Source: Coprinellus micaceus
Lineage: Eukaryota > Basidiomycota > Agaricomycetes > Agaricales > Psathyrellaceae
Reading direction: 5' to 3'
NCBI GenBank assembly: GCA_951394405.1
Contig: OX596337.1
Location: 3,410,001 to 3,474,000, forward strand
Length of the DNA stretch: 64,000 nt
Translations under genes and position numbers: made by a program
In this document: piece after piece, positions 11,388-20,429 of the stretch
How the letters are laid out: each line of letters opens with the position of its first letter
Position numbering within the stretch: the stretch's first letter is position 1
The notes under the pieces: generated by a model
The model's input: only the letters and a program-made list of their open reading frames with translations
What the model was told of the DNA's origin: nothing
Database searches by the model: none

Positions 11388-13166
11388 CTAGTCGTCGGAG
11401 CGTCCTTCCTCTTCCCCGTCCAGCTCACTCCCCTCTGCACTGTCTTCTTCGCTTTCCCAGTCTGGCCAGAACCACGAACATCTGTTCGAAGTAACGGTTA
11501 GGTTGGGGGCGCCTTCCTGCATTTGCCAGCACTCGCATTCGCCGCCGAGTCCAATGACGTCTTCGAGGCGCAGCTCCAGTATGGGATGGGATTGACGCCT
11601 TGCTTTGAAAACATCGGTCAAGATGGCAGCGAATGTTGGGCCCGAATGTCCACACACTTCCATATTGTCGAACTGGATTGTCTTCAGCGCTGGAAAGTAG
11701 GGTGTCTCGGTGAGGCATCCCGAGGCGACGAGGCCAGCGGTCAAAGCAGGGTCCGCCGCCAAGGTATTGACGAAGGCAAGAGCCACATACGCGCTTTCAC
11801 CACCAGCGATAGTGACCGCCTCCAAATGAGGTAGGTCCGCGAAATATTGCTGCCATTCTTCGACTTGCATGGAGATGGTTTCATCCATTTGTAAGTTCCG
11901 AAGTGGGTCGAAATACATGTTCCTCTTAGCGACAGCGAGAACGTCGCCCAATGGCGGGTTTTCAGCTTGCATGGTGAGGGATAGATGGAGTTCCTTGTTG
12001 GGGCCGTGGGTTGAAGTGGTGAACCAGAACTTGAAGTTAGACCATGGCCCTTCGAAGTCGCCCAAGTCTTGGCATTGGTAGCGCCGGTCCATCCCGATCT
12101 CATGGATTTGCAATGTATTCATTCGTGGCCGAACGGAGAACGAGACTGGAGTGTGACCTCCAGTTTGACCTCTAGTTTGAGATAGCCTGAGGGCAAAAAA
12201 GATGCTATCAAGCACTTCTACCGAGAGTTCCTCAATCCCAAACTCGATATCCACGAATTTGACGCTGGGGGTTTGTATCACGTTCAAAAATCCGTGTATT
12301 ACGTGTGGGGTGTCCGTTAGGACGAGAGAGGCAAGCCCGGGAAGGGTGACGATCGAGAATGCGGTGGATCCTGGTGCAAAGCCGTAAGGCAGGTAATTTC
12401 CCAAATTGAGCGCTTCCAGCCTAGGAAGCTTCTGTAAAGATGCGAGGAGGGCTGACGCGGATGGCCGATGCGCGTGGTGAGTGTGGTTTTCCCATAGCTG
12501 CAGGCTGGTCAAGGCTTGCCCAAGAGGGAGTTGACTCCACAAAGTACCACAAGAACTGAGTCGAAGCTTGCTAAGGTAGGGAGCGCCATTTTTGAGGATG
12601 TTCTGAGGTAACCAATTATCTTCTTCGTCGTCGTACTCGTTGTCGACGCACAAGTAGAGGTCTTCGAGGACTTCACTGTGCCAGTGTAAGTCTAACAGCT
12701 TGAAGAGATTGCTTCGATTCCCCCCTATTACAACCGACCGAATGCGTCGAGAAGGTAATACATATCGGAGCACTTCTATGTCCTCGTCTGTGATTGTATG
12801 CCGCCAGGGCTTACAGTCGATAGTAAGGGGCGCCGATCTCGAGCGAGACAGAATGGCTTTAGTGAACGTTGGGTTGACGAATGGTATGGTCGTCCAAAGA
12901 GTGGTACAGGCCATCGCGACCTGCCTCCAGTGCTGACATACGAAGGTGGCCCTGACCCACAGGCGGCTTTCGGTGGAGTTTGCGAGGCAGGCGAAGACGA
13001 CAGATAGAATCTCGGGTGGGAGCCGGCAGACGGCTGTTCTCGAATTGTGGAGGCTCTTCAACGCCCGTGCCCTTTGGTCCAACTCAATGGCGATTTTTAA
13101 AGGATCTTCGATGTGAGTCCAGCTCTGGGCAGGTTTTGCTGCAGCCCTGGCTTCGGCCTGAACCAT
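11388..13166 (-). CDS. F-box/LRR-like protein
   Basis: A single exon of 592 residues. The F-box lies at about residues 45-95 (CRLPPEILSVVFACLAN...FVCQHWRQVAMACTTLWTTI). It is followed by an irregular Leu-rich region with repeated LSKLRLSSC-like segments and an acidic C-terminal tail. F-box proteins bind Skp1 and bring targets to SCF ubiquitin ligases. This type is massively expanded and fast-evolving in Agaricomycetes, and targets are unknown. The ATG at 13166 is chosen because codons further upstream in the frame contain no ATG. Its 5' flank is duplicated near 16.2-16.4 kb. Confidence 0.85.
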   Translation of the reverse strand: MVQAEARAAAKPAQSWTHIEDPLKIAIELDQRARALKSLHNSRTAVCRLPPEILSVVFACLANSTESRLWVRATFVCQHWRQVAMACTTLWTTIPFVNPTFTKAILSRSRSAPLTIDCKPWRHTITDEDIEVLRYVLPSRRIRSVVIGGNRSNLFKLLDLHWHSEVLEDLYLCVDNEYDDEEDNWLPQNILKNGAPYLSKLRLSSCGTLWSQLPLGQALTSLQLWENHTHHAHRPSASALLASLQKLPRLEALNLGNYLPYGFAPGSTAFSIVTLPGLASLVLTDTPHVIHGFLNVIQTPSVKFVDIEFGIEELSVEVLDSIFFALRLSQTRGQTGGHTPVSFSVRPRMNTLQIHEIGMDRRYQCQDLGDFEGPWSNFKFWFTTSTHGPNKELHLSLTMQAENPPLGDVLAVAKRNMYFDPLRNLQMDETISMQVEEWQQYFADLPHLEAVTIAGGESAYVALAFVNTLAADPALTAGLVASGCLTETPYFPALKTIQFDNMEVCGHSGPTFAAILTDVFKARRQSHPILELRLEDVIGLGGECECWQMQEGAPNLTVTSNRCSWFWPDWESEEDSAEGSELDGEEEGRSDD

Positions 13167-13230
13167 GTTCGTCGAAGTTACTACTAGGTCTTGTTCGAAG
13201 CCGTGGTACACATATACGGCTTGCCATTAT

Positions 13231-13411
13231 AGTGAACTTGAAGGTTTTGAGCTGGAGTTGAGGTATGTCGCCTGATGTATGCGCGCTTGGGGAGCTTCGC
13301 GGGATGGGAGTCCAGGATGAAAATCAGCTGGCGCCGTCGTGATGTTTGGTTGTGCTTTGAACGCTGGCACAGGCTCCCACGGTTTAGCGCCCAAGAGCGG
13401 GAAATGCAGAA
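13231..13411. repeat. Dispersed repeat, copy A (5' flank of the F-box gene)
   Basis: This is imperfectly homologous to 16208-16409. Shared blocks include GAACTTGAAG, GATGGGAGTYCAGGATGAAAAT, TGTTTGGTTGTGCTTTGAA and GGTTTAGCGCCC in the same order and orientation. Copy B has a short insertion in the middle. It lies directly upstream of the F-box gene and probably includes its promoter. Confidence 0.75.
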
Positions 13412-13544
13412 TAGGCGGGTTCAAGAGCCTAGGGCAGGATTTCCTCGGATGCAGAAGTGTCAGGGTAGGAGCAGCTAAGGCGAGAGGGAAAATGGATCTC
13501 CTCATATACTGTAGGAGGACACTACATCAGGCGCCCTGCCCCGT

Positions 13545-13594
13545 AATTTCCTTCGCTTTCCCGTCCAGCCAGTAAGGACCACGAACACCTAGCA
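13545..13594. repeat. Remnant resembling the 3' end of the F-box gene
   Basis: CTTCGCTTTCCCGTCCAGCC and ACCACGAACACCT here match CTTCGCTTTCCC...GGCCAG and ACCACGAACATCT near 11447-11485 inside the end of the F-box gene, in the same orientation. The match is short and imperfect. Confidence 0.45.
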
Positions 13595-13694
13595 GAAATA
13601 TAGCTACTAGAAACAATCATATCAAGGCATACAATAGGATGCATGGGTTTGGAGAGGGTATATGGAGGGAAGTGACGTAGGGGAAATGGTAACG

Positions 13695-14210
13695 CTATGA
13701 GCTCAGGGCGGCGGCCAGGTCGGCCAAACCGGCCAGGGGTGTCCTCAAATTTACATCGGCTGCCCCCAAGTTCGCGTTGGTAGCAGTGGTCCCTGATCCC
13801 CAGGTGGGGGTCAGTCCAGCCAACCGGTCGTTGACCTTTTGCCTGTGCTGGCGGTTCTTGAGATGTACCTCAAAGTTGGTCAGGGTCTCTTCGGGACCGG
13901 TGTTGTAGATCTGCAGAAGAATACACAATGAGAACGGGAGTGAAAAAGGCGCCAGGAAAATCTCACTTTCCCAGGGCAATCCCAGCATTTAATTCTCCAC
14001 TCGGGCGAACTCTTGAGAAGAACGTCAAACCTGTCGTTGGGGTATATCTCCTGCATCGCATCCTTTGCCACCCTCAACCACCCTGGTTGACCCGGCCCTG
14101 CTTGGCTGCCTGACGCACCACCGGCAGCAGCCAAATAACCCGTTGGGGAATCAACAGCCCTATTGCCAAGTCCCTGGCCCGACAGCATGTTCACTAGCCC
14201 CAGCACACGG
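13695..14210 (-). other. SNF5-like C-terminal zinc-finger segment within the chimera
   Basis: Translation across the 56-nt intron 13911-13966 gives WLRVAKDAMQEIYPNDRFDV, then WRIKCWDCPGK joined to IYNTGPEETLTNFEVHLKNR, and a 40-residue Ala/Leu-rich tail. The Cys-x2-Cys...His-x5-His pattern and the DCPGK-Y-x-GP and NFEVHLKNRQHR words are typical, as I know them, of the C-terminus of fungal SWI/SNF subunit Snf5. The rest of a SNF5 gene is absent. The intron shows the copy was made from DNA and not from mRNA. Attribution to SNF5 is from memory of the family. Confidence 0.6.
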
Positions 14211-15973
14211 GGGAGCGCTGGAGCATCTTTACGGCCGGGTATATGCGCATCTGCTAGGAATCCTTGGGTAGTATAGTCTAAATTGAACGATCAGTGTGAA
14301 AGACGGTGTGAAGCAAGATAGAGAGAGCAACCTACGTATGAATCTGAGTGTCTTGTATTGGCCCTGATGAGGACGGAAATGATCAGACACTTCGTCCTGA
14401 ACCACGAGACCGCAGCAAGCGGAAATGATCAGGGGAACAGGTGTAAGGTTGTCGCCGTCCAATATGCGCCGTTCGACATCAACAGCGATTGCACATTGGA
14501 TATCGTAGGTCGATGGCGGGAACCGGTAATGGCGCGGAGCCTTTGAGCCTCCCTGACAGTCCTGTTGGAAAACTTGGAGGAGCATGGTGGATGCGCGGTG
14601 AGCAACGTTGGCGTCTTCAGGCGTTTGCGCGTTGATTCGATCGAGGGTGCCGATACATGTCGTTGACACCCGTGGGGAGGTTGTCCAGAGCTTTCCATAG
14701 GCCAGACACTGTATTTGCACTTGCAACAATGGAATCCATTTGTAATTTGGCTACCAGAAACCTGGTAAGAGGCACCTTCGATGAAGAGAACTAAGCAGTT
14801 GTGAGGGCAGTGGGCGCTCCGATTTTGTCTTGACACGCGTCCTGAGCTCCCGCTGCGCATCTCGTCTCCCCTCGAGGATGTTTTGGAGTCGAAAGTTTCG
14901 GTGGATCCGCTCTGTGATGTACAACTCAATGTCTTCAACTGTAGCCCGAAGGAGGACTTGAACGGCCTGGCGCACTCGGCACGAAAAATGCTCCAAGGGC
15001 CGAGAGAGAATCAAAAGATTGACATCGAGATCGAGTAGCAGGCGCGAGAGTTCATCCTTGACGTGGTCGCTCGCCTCGTCGAGCCCGTCAACGACGACGA
15101 AGAGGGTCGAAAAGCCAGCAACGATCTCACTCCAGACTTCGAGAACGTCGGGCATTGCCGGTTCAACACTCAATCTCCTCGCGGAGATATTGGCAGGGGC
15201 TATTTGTGGGCAGGCCCTATCCTGGGTTTCGACCAGCTGGCTTAGCAACCCCATGAATACTCTGAGGGCCGATAGCGGCTCGGTATAGCGCAAGAATGCG
15301 CAGGCAATGCCGACATCTCCTCGACCTTGGAATTTGACTTGCAGATGCTTCACCACGGTTGACCTGGACATTTCGGGCTCAGGAAAATCCGATTGAGGCG
15401 CAGCGAATTATGCACACCCGAGCACCGTCTTTCCCGCACCAGCTATAGTCATCGGAGCCAGTTCTTGTGTGCGCTTGTTGCGATGTACACTTACGCATTC
15501 CTGTAACCCAAATAGTGCTCCTCTGTACTTCGACAAAGTTTTGGAACTCGGGTGTTTGTATGAACCAAGTTCCAGTCTCCCCTGTGCGCTGCTCGAGTGC
15601 CCATCGATATATCTTTTGGAAATCGGGCGGGTCCAACCACGAAAGGATCTCACTTTTGGATGCTAGGCGGAATTCAGGACGTCGACGAGCAGCTGGAGAA
15701 GGGGTGTGTATAGACTCAACTAGTCTCTTCTTGCGGTGCACGCGACGGTGATCCATAGGTGTTGGTAATATTGACGTTGCTGTCCTTGAAGTAGTGGCCC
15801 CCGATATTAGCCAAATTCACCGTCTCAATCGCTACGGTGGGAGCAATCGCCGAGGGTTGAAGAACTCTTGGAGATCTCCCTAGATGCTCGCGGATTTCGG
15901 AACAATGAGAACAGAGCTTCGGCCTCGGGCGCTCACCGGAATTGATGTCTGCGAGGGGCGGTCTGGTCGTCAT
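13695..15973 (-). pseudogene. NACHT NTPase remnant fused in frame to a SNF5-like C-terminal segment
   Basis: Exons on the minus strand are about 15973-15742, 15692-15495, 15442-15418, 15363-14751, then 14729-14336, 14277-13967 and 13910-13695. The first part encodes a NACHT P-loop NTPase: the Walker A GMPGAGKTVLG is assembled across introns of 52 and 54 nt, followed by Walker B LFVVVDGLDEA and the ILSRPLEHF motif. The frame then breaks near 14760 and near 14660, where homologous sense (FLVAKLQMDSIVASAN, then TLDRINAQTPEDANVAHR) continues in other frames. From 14729 to 13695 the reading frame is open again across two regular introns and passes from the NACHT motif LRFIHYTTQGFL into the SNF5-like segment. 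The product is probably defunct or truncated, but the downstream part may be expressed. Confidence 0.65.
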
Positions 15974-16207
15974 TGCTTCTGCAAAGGAGGACGGGAGGCA
16001 CCTGTCTCCCGCCGGCTCTCGTTGCAGGGACACGGAGGGGGCAGCATGGAAGGCGAACCCACTGGGCCTTTCTAGACCAATAACTACCTGCCTTTACCTT
16101 GACTCCTGTCGTCCTGCTCATCGGCGACTGTCCCACAACCTCGTGACCCGCTCGATCGGTCTCTTCACTAAGCGCCCACAATTTGGGTGTACAGTCTATC
16201 GCGACAA

Positions 16208-16409
16208 TGAAGAACTTGAAGCTTCGGGCGTTAGGTCGAGGGGGTGTGGCCCAGCACACGTGCGCTTCTAACGCGCCCTGAGATGGGAGTTCAGGATGAA
16301 AATGAGAACTGACGCGCCGTTCGGTGATGACGGCGGACAGCTTTTGTTTGGTTGTGCTTTGAATTTGACATGGGCTCGCAGGGTTTAGCGCCCTAGAGCC
16401 GGAACTGCC
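16208..16409. repeat. Dispersed repeat, copy B (5' flank of the NACHT/SNF5 chimera)
   Basis: This is homologous to copy A at 13231-13411 in the same orientation. It sits upstream of the chimera exactly as copy A sits upstream of the F-box gene. No open gene is seen in 15974-16486. Confidence 0.75.
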
Positions 16410-16486
16410 CCCTTGCAGCTTTAGCTTCTATCGTTCTGTTGTACATTAGGCACCAAAAAGCAATACGCGAGACATAAACTCTTCGC

Positions 16487-18613
16487 CTAAAAACCCAAAC
16501 CTCCAAACGTAATCAACTTCTCATTCATGTACTCACTAATCCCATGGCCACCCTCTCTTCCCAACCCACTCTCCTTGATCCCACCAAACGGAATTGACGC
16601 CTGACTGATCAAGCCGGTATTCGCGCCAACCATGCCAACCTCAAGCTTCTCGGCCACTCTCCACACCCTGCCAACGTCCCTGGAGAAAAAGTATCCTGCA
16701 AGCCCGACGTCGGTGTCATTGGCGAGACGGATGACTTCTTCCTCGGTCTCGAATTTGGTGATCGCGGCGAGAGGTCCGAAGGTCTCTTCGGTGTTGATGA
16801 GAGCGTCGCGGGGGACGTCGCTGAGGACGGTCGGGATGAAGAAGGAGGAATCGGGAATCGCTTTGCCACCAACGAGGACTTGGGCGCCCTTCTCGACAGC
16901 GTCGTTGACGTGGCGCTCGACCTTCTCCAGAGCGCGCCGATGAATGAGAGGGCCATGGGTAACACCCTCTTCCAAACCGTTTCCGATCTTGAAAGCGGCC
17001 ACGCGCTCCGCGAGGCGAGATGCAAATTCGGCATAGACGCCAGACTGCACGTAGATACGGTTCGCGCAGACACATGTCTGCCCGCTACCTCGGAACTTGC
17101 ATATGACGGCTGCATCGACCGCCTCGTCGATGTTGGCGTCGTCAAAGACAATGAAAGGCGCATTGCCTCCGGCTTCCAACGAAATCTTCTTGAGAGTCGA
17201 TGCGGCCATCTTGTACAACGTCTTTGCGACAGGCGTCGATCCCGTGAATGTCACTTTGCGCACAATATGGCTCTCACAGAGCTCGCGACCGACATCAACG
17301 ACATGTTTTTGAGTCGTAACCATATTGATCACGCCAGGTGGGATACCAGCGCGGATGCTCAGCTCAGCAAGGGCAAGAGCAGAGAAAGGCGTCTCTGGAG
17401 GAGGCTTGATAACCGCTGTGCAGCCTGCGGCAAGAGCGGCGCCCAGTTTGCGGGTGATCATGGCAGAGGGGAAGTTCCATGGCGTCAGGATGGCCCTGGG
17501 CACAGAATTAGTCAATCCAAACGAAGGAATTCCGTACAAGCTTACACTACGCCGATGGGTTGCTTGATGACGACATTGCGGGTACCAGGGAATGCGGATG
17601 GAATTTGTTCTGGGTATATCGGTGTCAGGGTACGGGGAAGCTAGGCGAGGACCAATAAACGGACCTCCATATATTCTGACGGCTTCTCCAGCTGTAGCAT
17701 GTATATCAGCACCTCCAGCCGGATCCGACTTGTCCTCCGTGAGGACTTACCAAACCACTGTGGTCACGGTTCGCATAAGTTGGTTACGGAAACCTAGCGG
17801 AAACTGGTGCGTACCTCGAAGAACGACGCGCTATAAGCATTTTCTCCCTAAATAAGGTGATGTCAGTCGTGAACGACGAGTGTGGGCAAGTGTTTGCACC
17901 TTGGCGTCCGCAAGAGCCTTTCCGTTCTCTAGCGTCTGTCGCGCAGCCGAGCCTCAGCATGACGTCAGGAAGTGGTCGAACCAGCGAGGAACGCACAATG
18001 AGCCTCGACAAATCTTCGTGATGCTGCTGCATGAGCTGGAAGAACTTGACGAGGAGGTCATGTCGGTGCTGCAATCCAAGTATCATGAGTGTCCGCTGTC
18101 TGGCATATGGCAACTAGCCCCTGGCGTGACAACGAGAGGGAGCTCACCTTAGCCGTTGTTCTGCTCCATGCAGGGAATGCCTTCTTCGCAGCCTCAATCG
18201 CCTCCTTTGTCTCGTCCACCCCCATCTCAGGAATAGTCCCCAGTTCCTCGTCGGTTGCAGGGTCTAGAGTAGAAGCATAAGCACATTGGGCTGAGGACGA
18301 TAAGCTAAACACCACGCACTCGTTACAACAATCTTCTCGCCGCTCTTCGCGTCGACCCACTTTCCATCGATAAAGCCCTGGAACTTGATCAAGGAAGGAT
18401 CTTGGAGTCCAAACTACCCACTTCTATCAGCACATACATCGATGCCGGCGGCGAATCGATACCCACCACACTCGCTTGGGAGCTTGCCATCCTGTTCTGG
18501 CTATTAGTAGAGACGAAGGTGAAGATGGGAGGTGCTCTGAAGGCTTTATATGATCTTGCGCTGGGTCTCGAGGAGCCAAGGGAGGTGCGGAGGAGCGTTG
18601 GAAGGGAACGCAT
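16487..18613 (-). CDS. UGA2: Succinate-semialdehyde dehydrogenase
   Basis: Ten exons are inferred on the minus strand: about 18613-18470, 18413-18320, 18263-18148, 18068-17997, 17935-17900, 17847-17815, 17757-17751, 17691-17665, 17609-17546 and 17495-16487, giving about 533 residues. It oxidises succinic semialdehyde to succinate with NAD(P), the last step of the GABA shunt. Visible marks are FIDGKWVDAKSGE, LENGKALADAK, TPWNFP, the EAGGNAPFIVFDDA motif with the catalytic Glu, and GQTCVCANR with the catalytic Cys. The N-terminal 40 residues (MRSLPTLLRTSLGSSRPSAR and on) look like a mitochondrial presequence. A second in-frame Met (MASSQA) could give a cytosolic form. The first donor is uncertain by 3 nt. 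Confidence 0.9.
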
Positions 18614-19005
18614 AGGTCACAAGTCTCTGCGTCCGGCAAAGTGACTTGGTCAATGGACAACAGCTGCCGTGCCATCATCGGGCGTCAATGGAGCATGCAC
18701 GTGGGCCGCCACCGGGTTAGGGGTGAGCCGGCGACGCGACGAGACGCGTCTAGACAAGCGAAAAAAGCCTTTTAATACGCAAAATGAACACGGACCCTCG
18801 AGAACGTCCTCGTAGGTGATATCCGACGATGCACACACGAAAACAGCAAACTATTCAGTTGGGGGCGTGCCTCAGGGTCTGAAGAATCGACCCAAACGGA
18901 CCAGCGCTATCCGTCTTCGAACCGTCGAGGGCACAAAATCCCTCCAGGCAATACTTTTTACAACGAGATCAGAGCCTCGCCTATATACCTCCCTCGCACA
19001 AGAGT
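18614..19005. other. Intergenic: upstream region of UGA2
   Basis: This lies between the SSADH start and the stop of the minus-strand IMPACT-family gene. No gene or clear element is seen. Confidence 0.5.
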
Positions 19006-20338
19006 CTATCCGTGCTTCTTCCCTCTACCCACAGCCTTTTTGGTGGCACTTGATCCAGGCAACGCGTCGAGAAACCCACCTGCTTCGAGGGCATTCCGAG
19101 CTGCTTGGTTAATGTGCTTGAACCTATCCGGGCCAAGGTGTATACCGCCAAAATACCGCGTCACAATCACTAACACATTGTTGACCTCCTACAGAAGATG
19201 TTAGCGAATAGAGAACAGCAGCCGCAACTAAGCGGCTTACGAGGATTTGAAGTAAATGTGCGAGCCGACCACCAGCCGCTGTTTCTCCATCGTCATCATT
19301 ATCTGGACATTGGTGTCAGTATCCTCCTACGTTTTTAAATTGCTTGCATGGTACCTACCTTGGTGAAGCAAAGTTCCAACCTGACATCGCCATGCGTTTA
19401 TAATCGGATGTGCAGCCCGAGCGGTCTTCTTGTCTGACATTAAATGAGAGAGAATCTGAGAGACCTACAGACTTCGTAAACGGGATATTCCATACCACGG
19501 ATCGGGAGCGCGTACCTGAGATGGGTGGGATATCTGGCATGCTCGCCCTATGAAGGTGCTTTTGCGATCTTGTATTGCCTCCCCGACATGAAGTTCAATC
19601 CCTGGCGGCATTTCTACTGACGCCGGACCTTGCTCTCCAGTTAAACCGCCATCGCCATCGCCATCTCCCATCCTCGTAGGAGGACCCGACGATGAGGATT
19701 CCCTCTGCTCCTCACGCACCAGCTGCCCCGCCTTTTCCAGGCTCAACCGCTCCTCGTACCACGCAGAACACGTATCCAACACATTTTGCAGTCCGTCGAA
19801 AACGCAAGGTTGGTCCTCGACGAACTGCACACCGCTCACCGAGATGTACGTCCGTATGATTGTTCCAAAGAGCGCGGGGTCAACGCCAAATGCTCCAATA
19901 TATCGAGATAGTAGTTGTAGTTGAGGAGGGGCCGAGGGTGGGTATGTTGGCGGGAGTGACACGAGAACCTTGACTGAGACGTCTTCGTGGGGAGGAGGGA
20001 AACTGTCCTTCGTTACCGACAACCTTTTGCGAGGGTTTAACAGGACATACCTAAGCGTCACTTGGTATCGAGTCGTATCATGGTCCAACTTCCCGAATCC
20101 GTTTCCCTCAGTCGGCTTGAAAAGTCCTAGAGCCTCGCCACCGTATATCGATTGAAGGACTGGTCATCCAGAACGCAATCAGCCTCCGAGCTTGCGAAGG
20201 AGGGCCTGGAGACGCCGTACCCTCTATCTCTGACGACACCGGCTCTTTCTCTGGGTCCTCCTGTAGTTTACAGACGAATTCCTGGAATCCCTCCACATTC
20301 TTCGTGTGGTCGATTGTGGGGGAAGGTGAACGAGTCAT
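19006..20338 (-). CDS. YIH1: RWD and IMPACT-domain protein (Yih1/IMPACT type)
   Basis: Five exons: 20338-20221, 20159-19516, 19464-19359, 19302-19241 and 19188-19006, giving 370 residues. An RWD domain occupies about residues 40-150 (EVLQSIYGGEAL, then VLVSLPPTYPPSAPPQL). An acidic, Gly/Asp-rich linker follows, then the ancient IMPACT/UPF0029 domain from about 215 (GEAIQDRKSTFIGRACQIS, and the signature VTRYFGGIHLGPDR near residue 325). In yeast and mammals this family binds Gcn1 through the RWD domain and lowers Gcn2 activation, so it tunes the amino-acid starvation response. It shares a 91-bp intergenic region with the divergent THI20-type gene. Confidence 0.88.
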
Positions 20339-20429
20339 TTAGGCCATCTCGAAACTCGGTATCACATTTTGGCTTAGCCACCATCAGTGACGTTGACGAG
20401 ATCTAATCGGCTCTTCGACGCGAACCGCC
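20339..20429. promoter_or_regulatory. 91-bp bidirectional promoter between the IMPACT-family gene and THI20
   Basis: The start codons at 20338 (minus) and 20430 (plus) face away from each other with 91 bp between them, so control sequences must be shared or overlap the 5' ends. No specific factor site was recognised. Confidence 0.5.

Noticed and set aside
13167..13211. Upstream extension of the F-box protein
   Set aside because: The extra 15 codons begin with GTG and contain no ATG, so translation should begin at 13166.
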